Source of the DNA: Novosphingobium pokkalii
GTDB lineage: Bacteria; Pseudomonadota; Alphaproteobacteria; Sphingomonadales; Sphingomonadaceae
Length of the DNA: 64,000 bases
NCBI RefSeq assembly: GCF_014652855.1
Contig: NZ_BMZP01000013.1
Location: 1 to 64,000 of the forward strand
Direction of reading: 5' to 3'
Every line of letters starts with the position of its first letter. Position 1 is the stretch's first letter. The translations under genes were made by a program, and so were the position numbers. The notes under the pieces are model-generated. The model was not told the origin of the DNA and made no database searches. It saw only the letters and a program-made list of their open reading frames with translations. Positions 36,154 to 46,200 of the stretch are shown in pieces.

Positions 36154-37317
36154 TCACGCGCAGGCATGGGCGGCTCGTGTTCGTGCAGGCTCGGCAGTAT
36201 CGGCAAAAAGGCCAAACAGGAGGTCGTCGTAAGTCGCGATCAGATCGGGATCGCTCGCGAGGAAGCGCTGGATCAGACGGCGCTGCTGATCACGATAGCC
36301 GAGCCAGTCCGCGTCATGGTCCGCACAGATCGAGAGGATGTGCGCCGCCGCCACGTCGATCTCGTTCTCGGGGTAGTAATAGCCCAGGTCCTTGATCAGT
36401 CCGGCGTTGTGGACGAAAGGATAGCCCTGCCAACAGCACTCCAGATAGAAGTAGTTGAGCGGCACGCCCCATTGGTGCGAGACGACGATATCGGTGTGCG
36501 CGCTCAGGAAATCGGGTGTGCGGACACGGCCATGGAAGAAAGCCTTGCCCGCCTTCACGATGTCCAGGTGGCGCATGAGGCCGGCGAATTCACGATCGTC
36601 GTGGACCATGTGGTCGCTGTTCGCGACCTGCAGGATCTCGAACTCATCGGGCGCCTTGCGGAAGGCCTGCTCGGTCGCCAGGATCGGGTACATGCAGAAC
36701 TTGAGGACATCGACATTGGGCTCGATGACCGTTACCCGGCGCGCACCTTCCCGCGGCCGATACTCACCGCCTTCGGGCAAGTCCTTCGAGACAGCCTCGA
36801 TCGCACAAGGGTCCCAGATGAAGGGCACGGCGCGTGCCGGGCAGCGCCGGAAAGTCTGGAGGAATGGCAACGTGGTGGGCGCGTTCTGCGGAATCACCCA
36901 GATTTCATCATAGTCCGGGTTTATGAACAGACCGTCCCACAGCGGCCGGCGGAAGATCATCGCCTCCATGTTCTGCACATATTCCGAACCGCAGCTGTAG
37001 CTGACGAGCTTGGTGCCCTGGGCCTTGATCCGGGCAGATTGATCGGGACCGATCTGTCCGCCGAGCTCGATCAGGATGTCGAGGCCGTCGCAGCGGTCCG
37101 CAAAAGGCGCCGTCGGCAGCTGCGTGACGTCCCAAGGCAGGCGATCAGTGATGGGAACGTCCGTAGTGTTGAGCAGGACGACGTCGTGGCCGAGCGGCGA
37201 GTTCTGCAGCAGCTTCGCCAGGAACATTGCATTTTGCTTGATGCCATTGACCCACAGGCTTTCGTCGGGCGCATGAAGCCCGATGGTGATGCCGATCCGC
37301 AGTCCGCGCCGTTCCAT
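36154..37317 (-). CDS. DUF2827-type putative glycosyltransferase 1
   Basis: A 387-residue cytosolic protein of the DUF2827 type: LRIGITIGLHAPDESLWVNG, then IKQNAMFLAKLLQNSPLGHD, and a GT-B-like C-terminal half with TDIVVSHQWGVPLNYFYLEC and CWQGYPFVHNAGLIKDLGYY. The Glu/Asn-containing segment before GYPFVHN resembles the donor-binding E-rich motif of GT4-like enzymes. It is one of three paralogues next to the giant adhesin. The ATG overlaps the stop of the upstream secreted-protein gene (TAATG). A role in glycosylating the adhesin is inferred. Confidence 0.65.
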   Translation of the reverse strand: MERRGLRIGITIGLHAPDESLWVNGIKQNAMFLAKLLQNSPLGHDVVLLNTTDVPITDRLPWDVTQLPTAPFADRCDGLDILIELGGQIGPDQSARIKAQGTKLVSYSCGSEYVQNMEAMIFRRPLWDGLFINPDYDEIWVIPQNAPTTLPFLQTFRRCPARAVPFIWDPCAIEAVSKDLPEGGEYRPREGARRVTVIEPNVDVLKFCMYPILATEQAFRKAPDEFEILQVANSDHMVHDDREFAGLMRHLDIVKAGKAFFHGRVRTPDFLSAHTDIVVSHQWGVPLNYFYLECCWQGYPFVHNAGLIKDLGYYYPENEIDVAAAHILSICADHDADWLGYRDQQRRLIQRFLASDPDLIATYDDLLFGLFADTAEPARTRAAHACA

Positions 37318-37874
37318 TATTTGCCCTGCCACTTGAGAGATGCCTGGCGGCGCAGGATCAGGCAGCCGCCGGGGTTGTTGATGAGCGTGTAGGTTTCACC
37401 GGGCTGAGCCGGGTTCTGGTAGACCATGATCCCGTCGATCAGCCGCGCCGACGGGAAGCCTGACAGGTCGTTGGTGGCGACCGCCGTGCATGCCTGCTGC
37501 GCAAAGGAAGCTCGCTCGACCAGCACGGCACATCCCGCTGGTGTGGGGATCGCCGCGATCGTCAGCGCCGCGCGCTGGCTGCCATTGCCAAGGCCGGTGA
37601 GCGAGAAGAAGGGCGCGGCATCAGGCGCCCCGCGATCCCAATCGACGATGATGTCCTGCATCGTGGCGCCGCTCGTTGCGCGCTGGGCGATCCCGGAGAT
37701 CATAGGAAGGCACCGCTTAACCCCGAGGGTGCGCGCCGCCGAGACGACCAGCGGTTCGGGCTTCACCGCCCGAACGCCCTGCCCTGCCGCCGACAGATGA
37801 CCACAGAGGAACCCGGCCACGACGAGTGGCCCTGCCAGCAGCGCTCGGCGCCCCCAGGCTCCCAGCTGCCTCAT
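37317..37874 (-). CDS. Secreted protein inserted among the glycosyltransferase genes
   Basis: 185 residues: a hydrophobic N-terminus (LLAGPLVVAGFLCGHLSAAG), then a mixed alpha/beta domain (ATSGATMQDIIVDWDRGAPD, FFSLTGLGNGSQRAALTIAA, TYTLINNPGGCLILRRQASL) with several cysteines (KRCLPM, AGCAVL, QACTAV, GGCLIL). It is coupled by overlapping stop/start codons on both sides (ATGA upstream, TAATG downstream). No family recognised; it may be a periplasmic partner of the adhesin. Confidence 0.6.
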   Translation of the reverse strand: MRQLGAWGRRALLAGPLVVAGFLCGHLSAAGQGVRAVKPEPLVVSAARTLGVKRCLPMISGIAQRATSGATMQDIIVDWDRGAPDAAPFFSLTGLGNGSQRAALTIAAIPTPAGCAVLVERASFAQQACTAVATNDLSGFPSARLIDGIMVYQNPAQPGETYTLINNPGGCLILRRQASLKWQGK

Positions 37875-39028
37875 GCCGCGGCCCGCCGCGCCACCAGCTC
37901 CTGCAGGACCTGCGTGTAGAGTGCGACGTTACGCTCCGACACCGGATCAAGCCGCTGGAGCAGCCGGTCGGCGTCAGCACGGTAAGCGGCGAGGTTGCGG
38001 TCGTGCTCGGCATGGGCTTGGCGCAGCGCGAGCGCGCCGTCTTCGGGATCGAAGGACCGGTAACGATAGCCACAGCCGTCGAGCAGGTCCGAGTTGTGGA
38101 TCAGCGGAAAGCCACCGTAGAGCGCTTCGTAGTAGAGATAGTTCTGCGCGTTTTCCCAATGGTGCGAGACGATCGCGTCAGCGCTGGTGCCCATGATGTG
38201 AAAGATCGGGAAACGGGCTTCGAAGCTGGCAAGGCCCTGCTGCACCAGGTCCATCGACCGCGCGTAGGCGACGAAGTCCGGATGCTCCTTGATCGTCATA
38301 GCATTGTAGACCCGCAGATACTCGATCGCTCGCGGGTCTTCGCGATGGGCCACGTCGCAAAGCAGGAGCGGCAGATGGCAGGTCTTGACCGTGCAGATGT
38401 TGGGTTCGAGCACCGCGAGGCGCCAGCGCTTACGGCCTGGCTGGTAGGCAAAGGGCTGCGTGACGCCATGCTTTTCCATGGCGCGGTTGAGCAGGGTCGG
38501 ATTCCAGAGATGCTGCATCACGCGCACGGGCGCGCGGAAGCCGGTCTGGTAGTAGGGACCGCAGGTCTTCTCGAACGCGGGCAGCGTCCAGATTTCGTCG
38601 TAGGGAACCGCCGTCATCAGTAGCGCGTGATCGAGACCAAACGCCATGCGTTCGGCATCGATGACGAAGTCGTTGGCGACACGCATGCCGACAATCCGTC
38701 CGCCCCGCGCGGCAAACTGGCGCCCCCAGTCGGGGTTCAGCTGCGCGCTGAGCTCGATGACGATGTCGAGCTCGTTCATGGCTTCGTCGAGCGACAGGAC
38801 CGGCGCCGGCGCGCTGTCGAGAAAGTCGCCTGCTTCGGCGGGATTGCCCGGGCCACCGTTGACGATGAAGCATTGCTCGATCGCCGGTGACCGCGCGAGC
38901 AGCATCAGGAGAAAATAGCAGTTCTGGAAGATGCCGTTCTCCCAGAGCGACTGGGCGCCATCGCGGACGTAGAGCGTAACGCCGACCTTGAGTCCGGACG
39001 CCTTGGTGCGAGTGATCGTCTTGCTCAT
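37871..39028 (-). CDS. DUF2827-type putative glycosyltransferase 2
   Basis: A 385-residue paralogue, the closest by eye to the family pattern: VGVTLYVRDGAQSLWENGIF, QNCYFLLMLLARSPAIEQCF, NELDIVIELSAQLNPDWGRQ, RAPVRVMQHLWNPTLLNRAM and SHHWENAQNYLYYEALYGGF followed by PLIHNSDLLDGCGYRYR. This is a two-domain GT-B-like layout, cytosolic, without a membrane anchor. The start overlaps the stop of paralogue 3 (ATGA). The three paralogues differ enough to act on different donors or successive sugars; this is inference. Confidence 0.7.
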   Translation of the reverse strand: MSKTITRTKASGLKVGVTLYVRDGAQSLWENGIFQNCYFLLMLLARSPAIEQCFIVNGGPGNPAEAGDFLDSAPAPVLSLDEAMNELDIVIELSAQLNPDWGRQFAARGGRIVGMRVANDFVIDAERMAFGLDHALLMTAVPYDEIWTLPAFEKTCGPYYQTGFRAPVRVMQHLWNPTLLNRAMEKHGVTQPFAYQPGRKRWRLAVLEPNICTVKTCHLPLLLCDVAHREDPRAIEYLRVYNAMTIKEHPDFVAYARSMDLVQQGLASFEARFPIFHIMGTSADAIVSHHWENAQNYLYYEALYGGFPLIHNSDLLDGCGYRYRSFDPEDGALALRQAHAEHDRNLAAYRADADRLLQRLDPVSERNVALYTQVLQELVARRAAA

Positions 39029-40146
39029 GCAGCGCGCTTCCGTTCGGAGACGAGGCCCAGGAGCCTGCGTCCGAAGATCGAGAGATTGTCCCGGTGGCGG
39101 GGATCGAGACGGTGGATGAGAGCGCCGGCGGCAGCCTTGTAGGCACCAAGCTGCTGGTCATGCTCGCGGCAGGCACGCAGGAACTGCGCGGCCCCCTCCT
39201 CCGTATCGGAGTCCGGGTAGTAGTAGCCGACGTCGCGATAGAAGGGCGAGTTGTGGACCAGCGGGTAGCCGCCCGCCAAGGCATCCAGATAGAGGTAGTT
39301 CTGCCCGCAATCGATCTGGTGGCTCACCACGATGTTCGCACCGCGCGCCATGACAAAAGCGAAGTAGTCCCGCTGATGGATCGACACTTTCCCCGCCGCC
39401 TTCAGGTCCAGGTTATCGAGCATGAAGGAGAAGGTCGGATGATCGGCCAAATGGGCAGAATTGAACACGTGCACGTGGCCGAGGTGCTCTGAACGGCGGC
39501 GCTGCACTTCCTCGCAGATGAAGAGCGGGATCAGGCCCATCTTGATCGGCGAGATATTGGGCTCGAAGATAGCCGCCGTTGCAGGTCCGGAAGCCAGCGA
39601 GCCGGGCTTGTAGCCGAAGTTGACGCCGTCGGGTTGCCGGACGGTTTCATCGAGGAAATCGGGCGCCCAGATCAGCGGCACGACATGGAGCGGGCAGCGA
39701 TGAATGCTGCGCACCATCGGCGCGAAAGCGGCATCCTTTTCGAGCAGCCAGACCTCATCGCAGCGATCGGGGCGTGCGAAGCAGCCGGGCTTCGAGAAGG
39801 TCGTATGATCGACGAGACCCGCATAGGGCTGGCCGATGCTGTGATAGGCGATGCGCCCACCGCGGGCGCGAAAGCGCTCAATCCATTCCGCATCGAGCGC
39901 ACCTGACATCTCGATGGCGACATCGATCAGGTCGGTGGCTTCGTTGAGGCGAATGAGCGGGAAGCTGTGACCGAATTCGCCGACGCCCTCAGGGGGCTGA
40001 TCCTGGTCACCGCAATTGAGGAGATAGACCGCCTCGACGAAGGGCAGATGCCGGAAGAGCGTAGCGAGATGGTAGACATGCTGGCCAATGCCATTGTTCC
40101 AGATGTTCTGGCCGGCGTGGGTAATGATGGAAATGCCGATACGCAT
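39025..40146 (-). CDS. DUF2827-type putative glycosyltransferase 3
   Basis: A 373-residue paralogue: MRIGISIITHAGQNIWNNGI, GQHVYHLATLFRHLPFVEAV, NAAIFEPNISPIKMGLIPLF-like segment, ANIVVSHQIDCGQNYLYLDA and AGGYPLVHNSPFYRDVGYYY. It is the first gene after the adhesin, separated from it by 137 bp that contain two mutually exclusive hairpins. Translationally coupled to paralogue 2. In other bacteria DUF2827 genes also sit beside trimeric autotransporters, as far as I recall. Confidence 0.7.
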   Translation of the reverse strand: MRIGISIITHAGQNIWNNGIGQHVYHLATLFRHLPFVEAVYLLNCGDQDQPPEGVGEFGHSFPLIRLNEATDLIDVAIEMSGALDAEWIERFRARGGRIAYHSIGQPYAGLVDHTTFSKPGCFARPDRCDEVWLLEKDAAFAPMVRSIHRCPLHVVPLIWAPDFLDETVRQPDGVNFGYKPGSLASGPATAAIFEPNISPIKMGLIPLFICEEVQRRRSEHLGHVHVFNSAHLADHPTFSFMLDNLDLKAAGKVSIHQRDYFAFVMARGANIVVSHQIDCGQNYLYLDALAGGYPLVHNSPFYRDVGYYYPDSDTEEGAAQFLRACREHDQQLGAYKAAAGALIHRLDPRHRDNLSIFGRRLLGLVSERKRAA

Positions 40147-40227
40147 CTGAAGCTCTTCGCAAGCGGTCGCCCAGGAGGCAGACGGGGAAGGAAAAGGGTG
40201 GGAGTCGCGGGAGGCTATGCCCGCAAC

Positions 40228-40272
40228 TCCCGGGGTGTCGGCTCCCGGGCGGGTACACCCCGGGAACCGACA
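40228..40272 (-). promoter_or_regulatory. Two mutually exclusive hairpins between the adhesin and glycosyltransferase genes
   Basis: Stem B pairs TCCCGGGGTGT (40228-40238) with ACACCCCGGGA (40255-40265), 11 bp. Stem A pairs 40236-40249 with 40259-40272, 14 bp with one mismatch or wobble. The two overlap and cannot form together. There is no T tract. They could tune read-through or mRNA decay between the adhesin and downstream genes. Confidence 0.55.
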
Positions 40273-40283
40273 GGGGGCCTCGA

Positions 40284-43200
40284 TTACCAGCCGAACGAGA
40301 CGCCGGCGCCGTAGGTGGACTTGCCGCCCGAGATCGATGCAGCAGCCCGGACCTTGACGTTGTCGCTGACCCGGCCGGTGAAGCCGACCGCGAAGGCCTG
40401 GTAGCCATCGAACCCGCCGACTGCGCCGCCGATCGAGAAGCGCTGGTCGGGATCGATGTCCGGGATCATGCCGATCGCGGTGGCTCCGGCGATACCGAAG
40501 GAGGTGGACCGGGCCAGGTCATAGACCTGGGTCTGGACACCCGCGATCTGGTTGCCGAGCGCGGTGGTCGCCCGGTTCACCTGCCCCACGGTCGCCGCGT
40601 CGGTATCAGCGATGCCGTCGCTCACGTTGGTGATGCGGCGGGTCTGGCCGGCAGAGCCCACGGACACGGTATTCGCGCCGCTCGCCGTGCTGCCATCACC
40701 CAGCACAACCGCCCCGTCGTTTCCGGCCGCAACGTTCACGTTGTTGCCGAGCACGAATACCTTGTTGGAGGCGATGGTGTTGTTGTTACCCACGGCGTAG
40801 CTCGAGTTGCCGCTGATCACGTTCGGGTCGCCGAAGGCACCCGAGTTCGCGCCGGAGACGACGTTCTTGTAGCCAATCGCGATAGACTGGGTGCCCGACA
40901 CCTGGTTGGCATTGCCGATCGCAACGGTGCTGACGCCCGACGCGATGTTGGCGTAGCCGATCGAGGTAGCCGAGTCGCCGGTCGCCGAAGCACGGAAGCC
41001 AACAGCGGTTGCATTCGACTGCGACGCGAAGGCGTTCGAACCGTAGGCCGTTCCCCCGCTGGCCTTGGCCTGCGCGCAGACGCCGGTGGCCGTGGCATCG
41101 ATCGCGGAAGCGGAAGTACAAGAGCCACTCACGTTGCCTGCGACCTGGGTGCTTCCACCAGTGATGCCGCCCTGGGTCTGCAGCGTACCGTCCGAATTGG
41201 CGCCACCGATGTTGGTGGCAACCGCCCCGCCCCCGTTAGCCGCGGCTGCGGCTGCCTGCTGCACGATCGGTGCAACAGCGGTGGACAGGGTGCTCATCGA
41301 ACTGGCGACGCTGCTCAGGGTCGACGACGTCGTGGTCGAGAGCGACGCCAGGCCCGATGCCGTGGTCGTCGAGAGCGACGCAAGACCCGACGAGGTCACA
41401 GAGGACACCGATGCCACTTCGCTTGCCACGGTGCTCAGGCTGGCCGCGGTCGTCGTCGAGAGCGAAGCCAGACCGGACGACGTTGCCGTCGACACGGAGG
41501 CCACTTCGCTCGCAACCGTGCTCAGGCTCGCTGCGGTCGTGGTCGAGAGCGAAGACAAGCCGCTGGACGTTGCGGTCGAGAGCGAGGTCACTCCCGTCGA
41601 GAGCGAATTCACGCCCGACGACAGCGAGGTCACGCCAGTCGAAAGCGAGGTCACCCCAGTCGATAGGGAGGCCAGGCCCGACGAGGTCGCCGACGAGACC
41701 GATGCCACTTCACTTGCGACCGTGCTCAGGCTCGCTGCCGTCGTGGTCGAGAGCGAGGACAAGCCGCTGGAGGTCGCCGTCGATACGGAAGCCAGCCCGC
41801 TTTGCGTGGTCGTCGAGAGCGACGTCAGACCCGTCGACACGGCAGTTACGCCGGTCGAAAGCGATGCGAGACCCGACGAGGTCGCCGTCGACACCGAGGC
41901 AACATCGTTCGTGATCGTGCTCAGGCTCGCTGCCGTCGTGGTCGAGAGCGATGCCAGACCCGAAGAGCTAGCCGTCGACACCGAAGCCACATCGCTTACC
42001 ACCGTGCTCAGGCTTGCTGCCGTCGTGGTCGAAAGCGAGGACAAGCCACTCGACGTCGCCGTCGATACGGAAGCCAGACCGCTTTGCGTAGTCGTCGAGA
42101 GCGACGTCAGCCCTGTCGACACGGCTGTTACGCCGGTCGAAAGCGATGCGAGACCCGACGAGGTCGCCGTCGAGACCGACGCGACATCGTTCGTGATCGT
42201 GCTCAGGCTCGCCGCCGTCGTGGTCGAGAGCGAAGCCAGACCCGAGGAGCTTGCGGTCGACACCGAAGCCACATCGCTCGCAACCGTGCTCAGGCTCGCC
42301 GCCGTCGTGGTCGAGAGCGAGGCCAGACCCGACGAGCTCGCCGTCGACACCGAAGCCACATCGCTCGCAACCGAGCTCAGGCTCGCCGCCGTCGTGGTCG
42401 AGAGCGAGGCCAGACCCGACGAGCTTGCCGTCGACACCGACGCGACATCGCTTGCAACCGTACTCAGGCTCGCCGCCGTGCTCGTCGAAAGCGAGGCCAG
42501 GCCCGACGAGCTTGCCGTCGATACCGACGCCACGTCGCTCGCAATCGTGCTCAGGCTCGCTGCTGTCGTGGTCGAAAGCGAGGACAAGCCGCTGGACGTC
42601 GCCGTCGAAACGGACGCCAGGCCACTCTCCGTGGCAGTCGAAAGCGAGGTCAGACCCGTCGACAGCGACGTTGTGGTGGTCGAGAGCGAAGCCAGACCCG
42701 ACGAGCTTGCGGTCGAGACCGAAGCAACATCGCTTGCCACCGTGCTCAGGCTCGCTGCCGTAGTCGTCGAAAGCGAGGCCAGGCCGGAAGAGCTTGCCGT
42801 CGAAACCGACGCCACGTCACTAGCCACCGTGCTCAAGCTCGCTGCCGTGCTCGTCGACAGCGACGACAGACCGCTGGACGTCGCGCTCGAAACAGACGCC
42901 AGGCCGCTATCCGTGGCAGTCGAAAGCGAGGTCAGCCCCGTGGAAAGCGACGTCGTGCTGGTCGAGAGCGAGGCCAGACCAGACGAGCTTGCGGACGATA
43001 CCGACGCCACATCGCTCGACACCGTGCTCAGGCTCGCTGCCGTGGTCGTCGAAAGCGACGACAAACCGCTGGACGTCGCGCTCGAAACCGATGCCAGGCC
43101 ACTGTCCGTGGCAGTCGAAAGCGAGGTCAGACCCGTCGAAAGCGACGTCGTGCTGGTCGAGAGCGAGGCCAGACCAGACGAGCTCGCCGTCGAAACCGAC

Positions 43201-46200
43201 GCCACATCGCTGGCCACTGTGCTCAAGCTCGCTGCCGTGCTCGTCGAGAGCGACGACAAACCGCTGGACGTCGCGCTCGAAACGGACGCCAGGCCACTGT
43301 CCGTGGCAGTCGAAAGCGAGGTCAGCCCCGTGGAAAGCGACGTTGTGCTGGTCGAGAGCGACGACAAGCCGCTGGACGTCGCACTCGAAACCGAAGCCAG
43401 GCCGCTATCCGTGGCAGTCGAAAGCGAAGTCAGACCCGTCGACAGCGACGTCGTGCTGGTCGACAAGGACGCCAGACCCGACGAGCTTGCCGAAGACACC
43501 GACGCCACATCGCTCGACACCGTGCTCAGGCTCGCTGCCGTGCTCGTCGAGAGCGACGACAGACCGCTGGACGTCGCACTCGAAACCGATGCCAGGCCGC
43601 TGCCCGTAGCGGTCGAAAGCGAGGTCAGGCCGGTCGAAAGCGACGTCGTGCTGGTCGACAAGGATGCCAGACCCGACGAGCTTGCCGAAGACACCGAAGC
43701 CACATCGCTCGACACCGTGCTCAGGCTCGCTGCCGTGCTCGTCGACAGCGACGACAGACCGCTGGACGTCGCGCTCGACACCGACGCCAGGCCGCTGCCC
43801 GTAGCGGTCGAAAGCGAGGTCAGGCCCGTCGACAGCGAAGTTGTGCTGGTCGAGAGCGAGGCCAAGCCGCTGGACGTCGCGCTCGAAACGGACGCCAACC
43901 CGCTATCCGTAGCGGTCGAAAGCGATGTCAGACCCGTCGACAGCGACGTCGTGCTGGTCGAGAGCGAGGCCAGACCCGACGAGCTTGCCGAAGACACCGA
44001 AGCAATGTCACTGCCCACAGTGCTCAGGCTCGCTGCCGTAGCGGTCGAAAGCGAGGCCAGGCTGCTCGCGCCAGCGGATGCCAACGTGCTCAACTGGGCG
44101 ACATTGACCGCGTCGGTCGGGTTGGAGCCGGCCGCCACGTTGATGATCTGGCGGGTGCCGGTCAGATCGCTGCCAACGGAAACCGCGCCATAGCTGCTCT
44201 GCCAAGCCGGCCCAGTGCCGGTGGTCGTAATGGCCCCGGTGGACGGATCCCACCCGTAGGCACCCGCTCCGACGTTGGCGACGCTGTTAGACCCGATGGC
44301 CACACCATCCGCGACGCTGACGCTCGCGTTGTTGCCGAGAACCATCGCATTGGTGGCAGCGGCACCCACGTAGGAGTTATTGCCGACAATCCGCGCACCG
44401 TTCGCGCCGAGCGGTATCGTGCCGCTGTTGCCGAAGATACCGGCGTTGTCAGCCTCGATGGTGTTGTTGTTGCCAACCGAATAGCTGCCCGAGCCGGAAA
44501 CGGTGCTGGGGTCGCCAAACGCGCCCGAGTTGTCCCCGGTCACCTCGCCGTCGCCGATCGAGATCGACTGCACGCCGGATGCCTTGGCACCAGCGCCAAT
44601 CGCGATCGCCTTTGTGTTCGAAGCGGTCGCGCCAGACCCGAGAGCAACCGACTGCGTGCCACCGGCCGAGGCCGCGTCACCGGCAGCTACGGCCTGGTTT
44701 CCAGCGGCAGTCGGCGCCGCAGAGTTCGCACCGATGGCGATACGATCACCAGCGGCAGCGCTCGCAGCCGACGACACTGTCGAGGACAAGGACGTGAGCT
44801 GGCTGTTGGTGGTCGCCAGCCCCGTGGACAGTGAGCTTACGCTGTCGTTCGTGGTCGACACGCTGGCCGCGAGATTGCTGACGTTTGCGTTCGTGGTGCT
44901 GAGGCTCGTGCCCAGGTTCGCCGTCGCGGTCGACAGCGAAGTAACACCCGTCGAGAGCCCGCTCACGCCGGTCGAGAGCGAGGCCACACCGGCAGTTGCC
45001 GACGACACGCTCGTCGACAGGTTACCGACGTTCGCGTTCGTCGTGCTCAAGCTGTTGCCGAGGTTCGCCGTCGCGGTCGACAGCGAGTTCACGCCCGCGG
45101 TCGCCGAAGACACGCTCGTCGACAGATTGCCCACGTTCGCGTTCGTGGTGCTCAGGCTGTTGCCGAGGTTCGCCGTCGCGGTCGACAGTGAGTTTACGCC
45201 CACGGTCGCCGAAGACACGCTCGTCGACAGATTGCCCACGTTCGCGTTCGTGGTGCTCAGGCTGTTGCCGAGGTTCGCCGTCGCGGTCGACAGTGAATTC
45301 ACGCCCACGGTCGCCGAAGACACGCTCGTCGACAGATTGCCCACGTTCGCGTTCGTCGTGCTCAGGCTGCTGCCGAGGTTCGCCGTCGCCGTCGAAAGCG
45401 AGTTCACGCCCGTGGTCGCCGAAGACACGCTCGTCGACAAGTTGCCGACATTTGCGTTCGTGGTGCTGAGGCTCGTTCCCAGGTTCGCCGTCGCCGTCGA
45501 CAGCGAGTTCACGCCCGTGGTCGCCGAAGACACGCTCGTCGACAGATTGCCCACGTTGGCGTTCGTGGTGCTGAGGCTCGTCCCCAGGTTCGCCGTCGCG
45601 GTCGACAGCGAGGTAACACCAGCAGTCGCCGACGACACGCTCGTCGACAGGTTACCGACGTTTGCGTTCGTCGTGCTCAGGCTCGTGCCCAGATTTGCCG
45701 TTGCGGTCGACAGCGAAGTCACGCCCGTGGAGAGCCCACTCACGCCCGTCGAGAGCGATGAAACACCCGAGGTCGCCGAGGACACACTCGTCGACAGGTT
45801 ACCCACGTTCGCATTCGTGGTGCTGAGGCTCGTCCCCAGGTTCGCTGTCGCAGTCGACAGCGAGGTCACGCCAGCCGTGGCGGTCGACACGCTCGTCGAC
45901 AGGTTACCCACGTTTGCGTTCGTCGTGCTCAGGCTTGTGCCCAGATTCGCAGTTGCGGTCGACAGCGAGGTCACACCAGCGGTCGCCGACGACACGCTCG
46001 TCGATAGGTTACCGACGTTCGCATTCGTGGTGCTCAGGCTCGTGCCCAGGTTCGCCGTTGCGGTCGACAGCGAAGTCACGCCCGTGGAGAGCCCACTCAC
46101 ACCGGTCGAGAGCGAAGACACACCCGCGGTCGCCGACGACACGCTCGTCGACAGGTTGCCGACGTTTGCATTCGTCGTGCTCAGGCTTGTGCCCAAGTTC

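Noticed and set aside
41065..44193. 1042-codon open frame on the + strand
   Set aside because: Antisense shadow of the adhesin stalk; the repeat lacks stops on both strands. No start signal or family, and the YadA-type frame is unmistakable.
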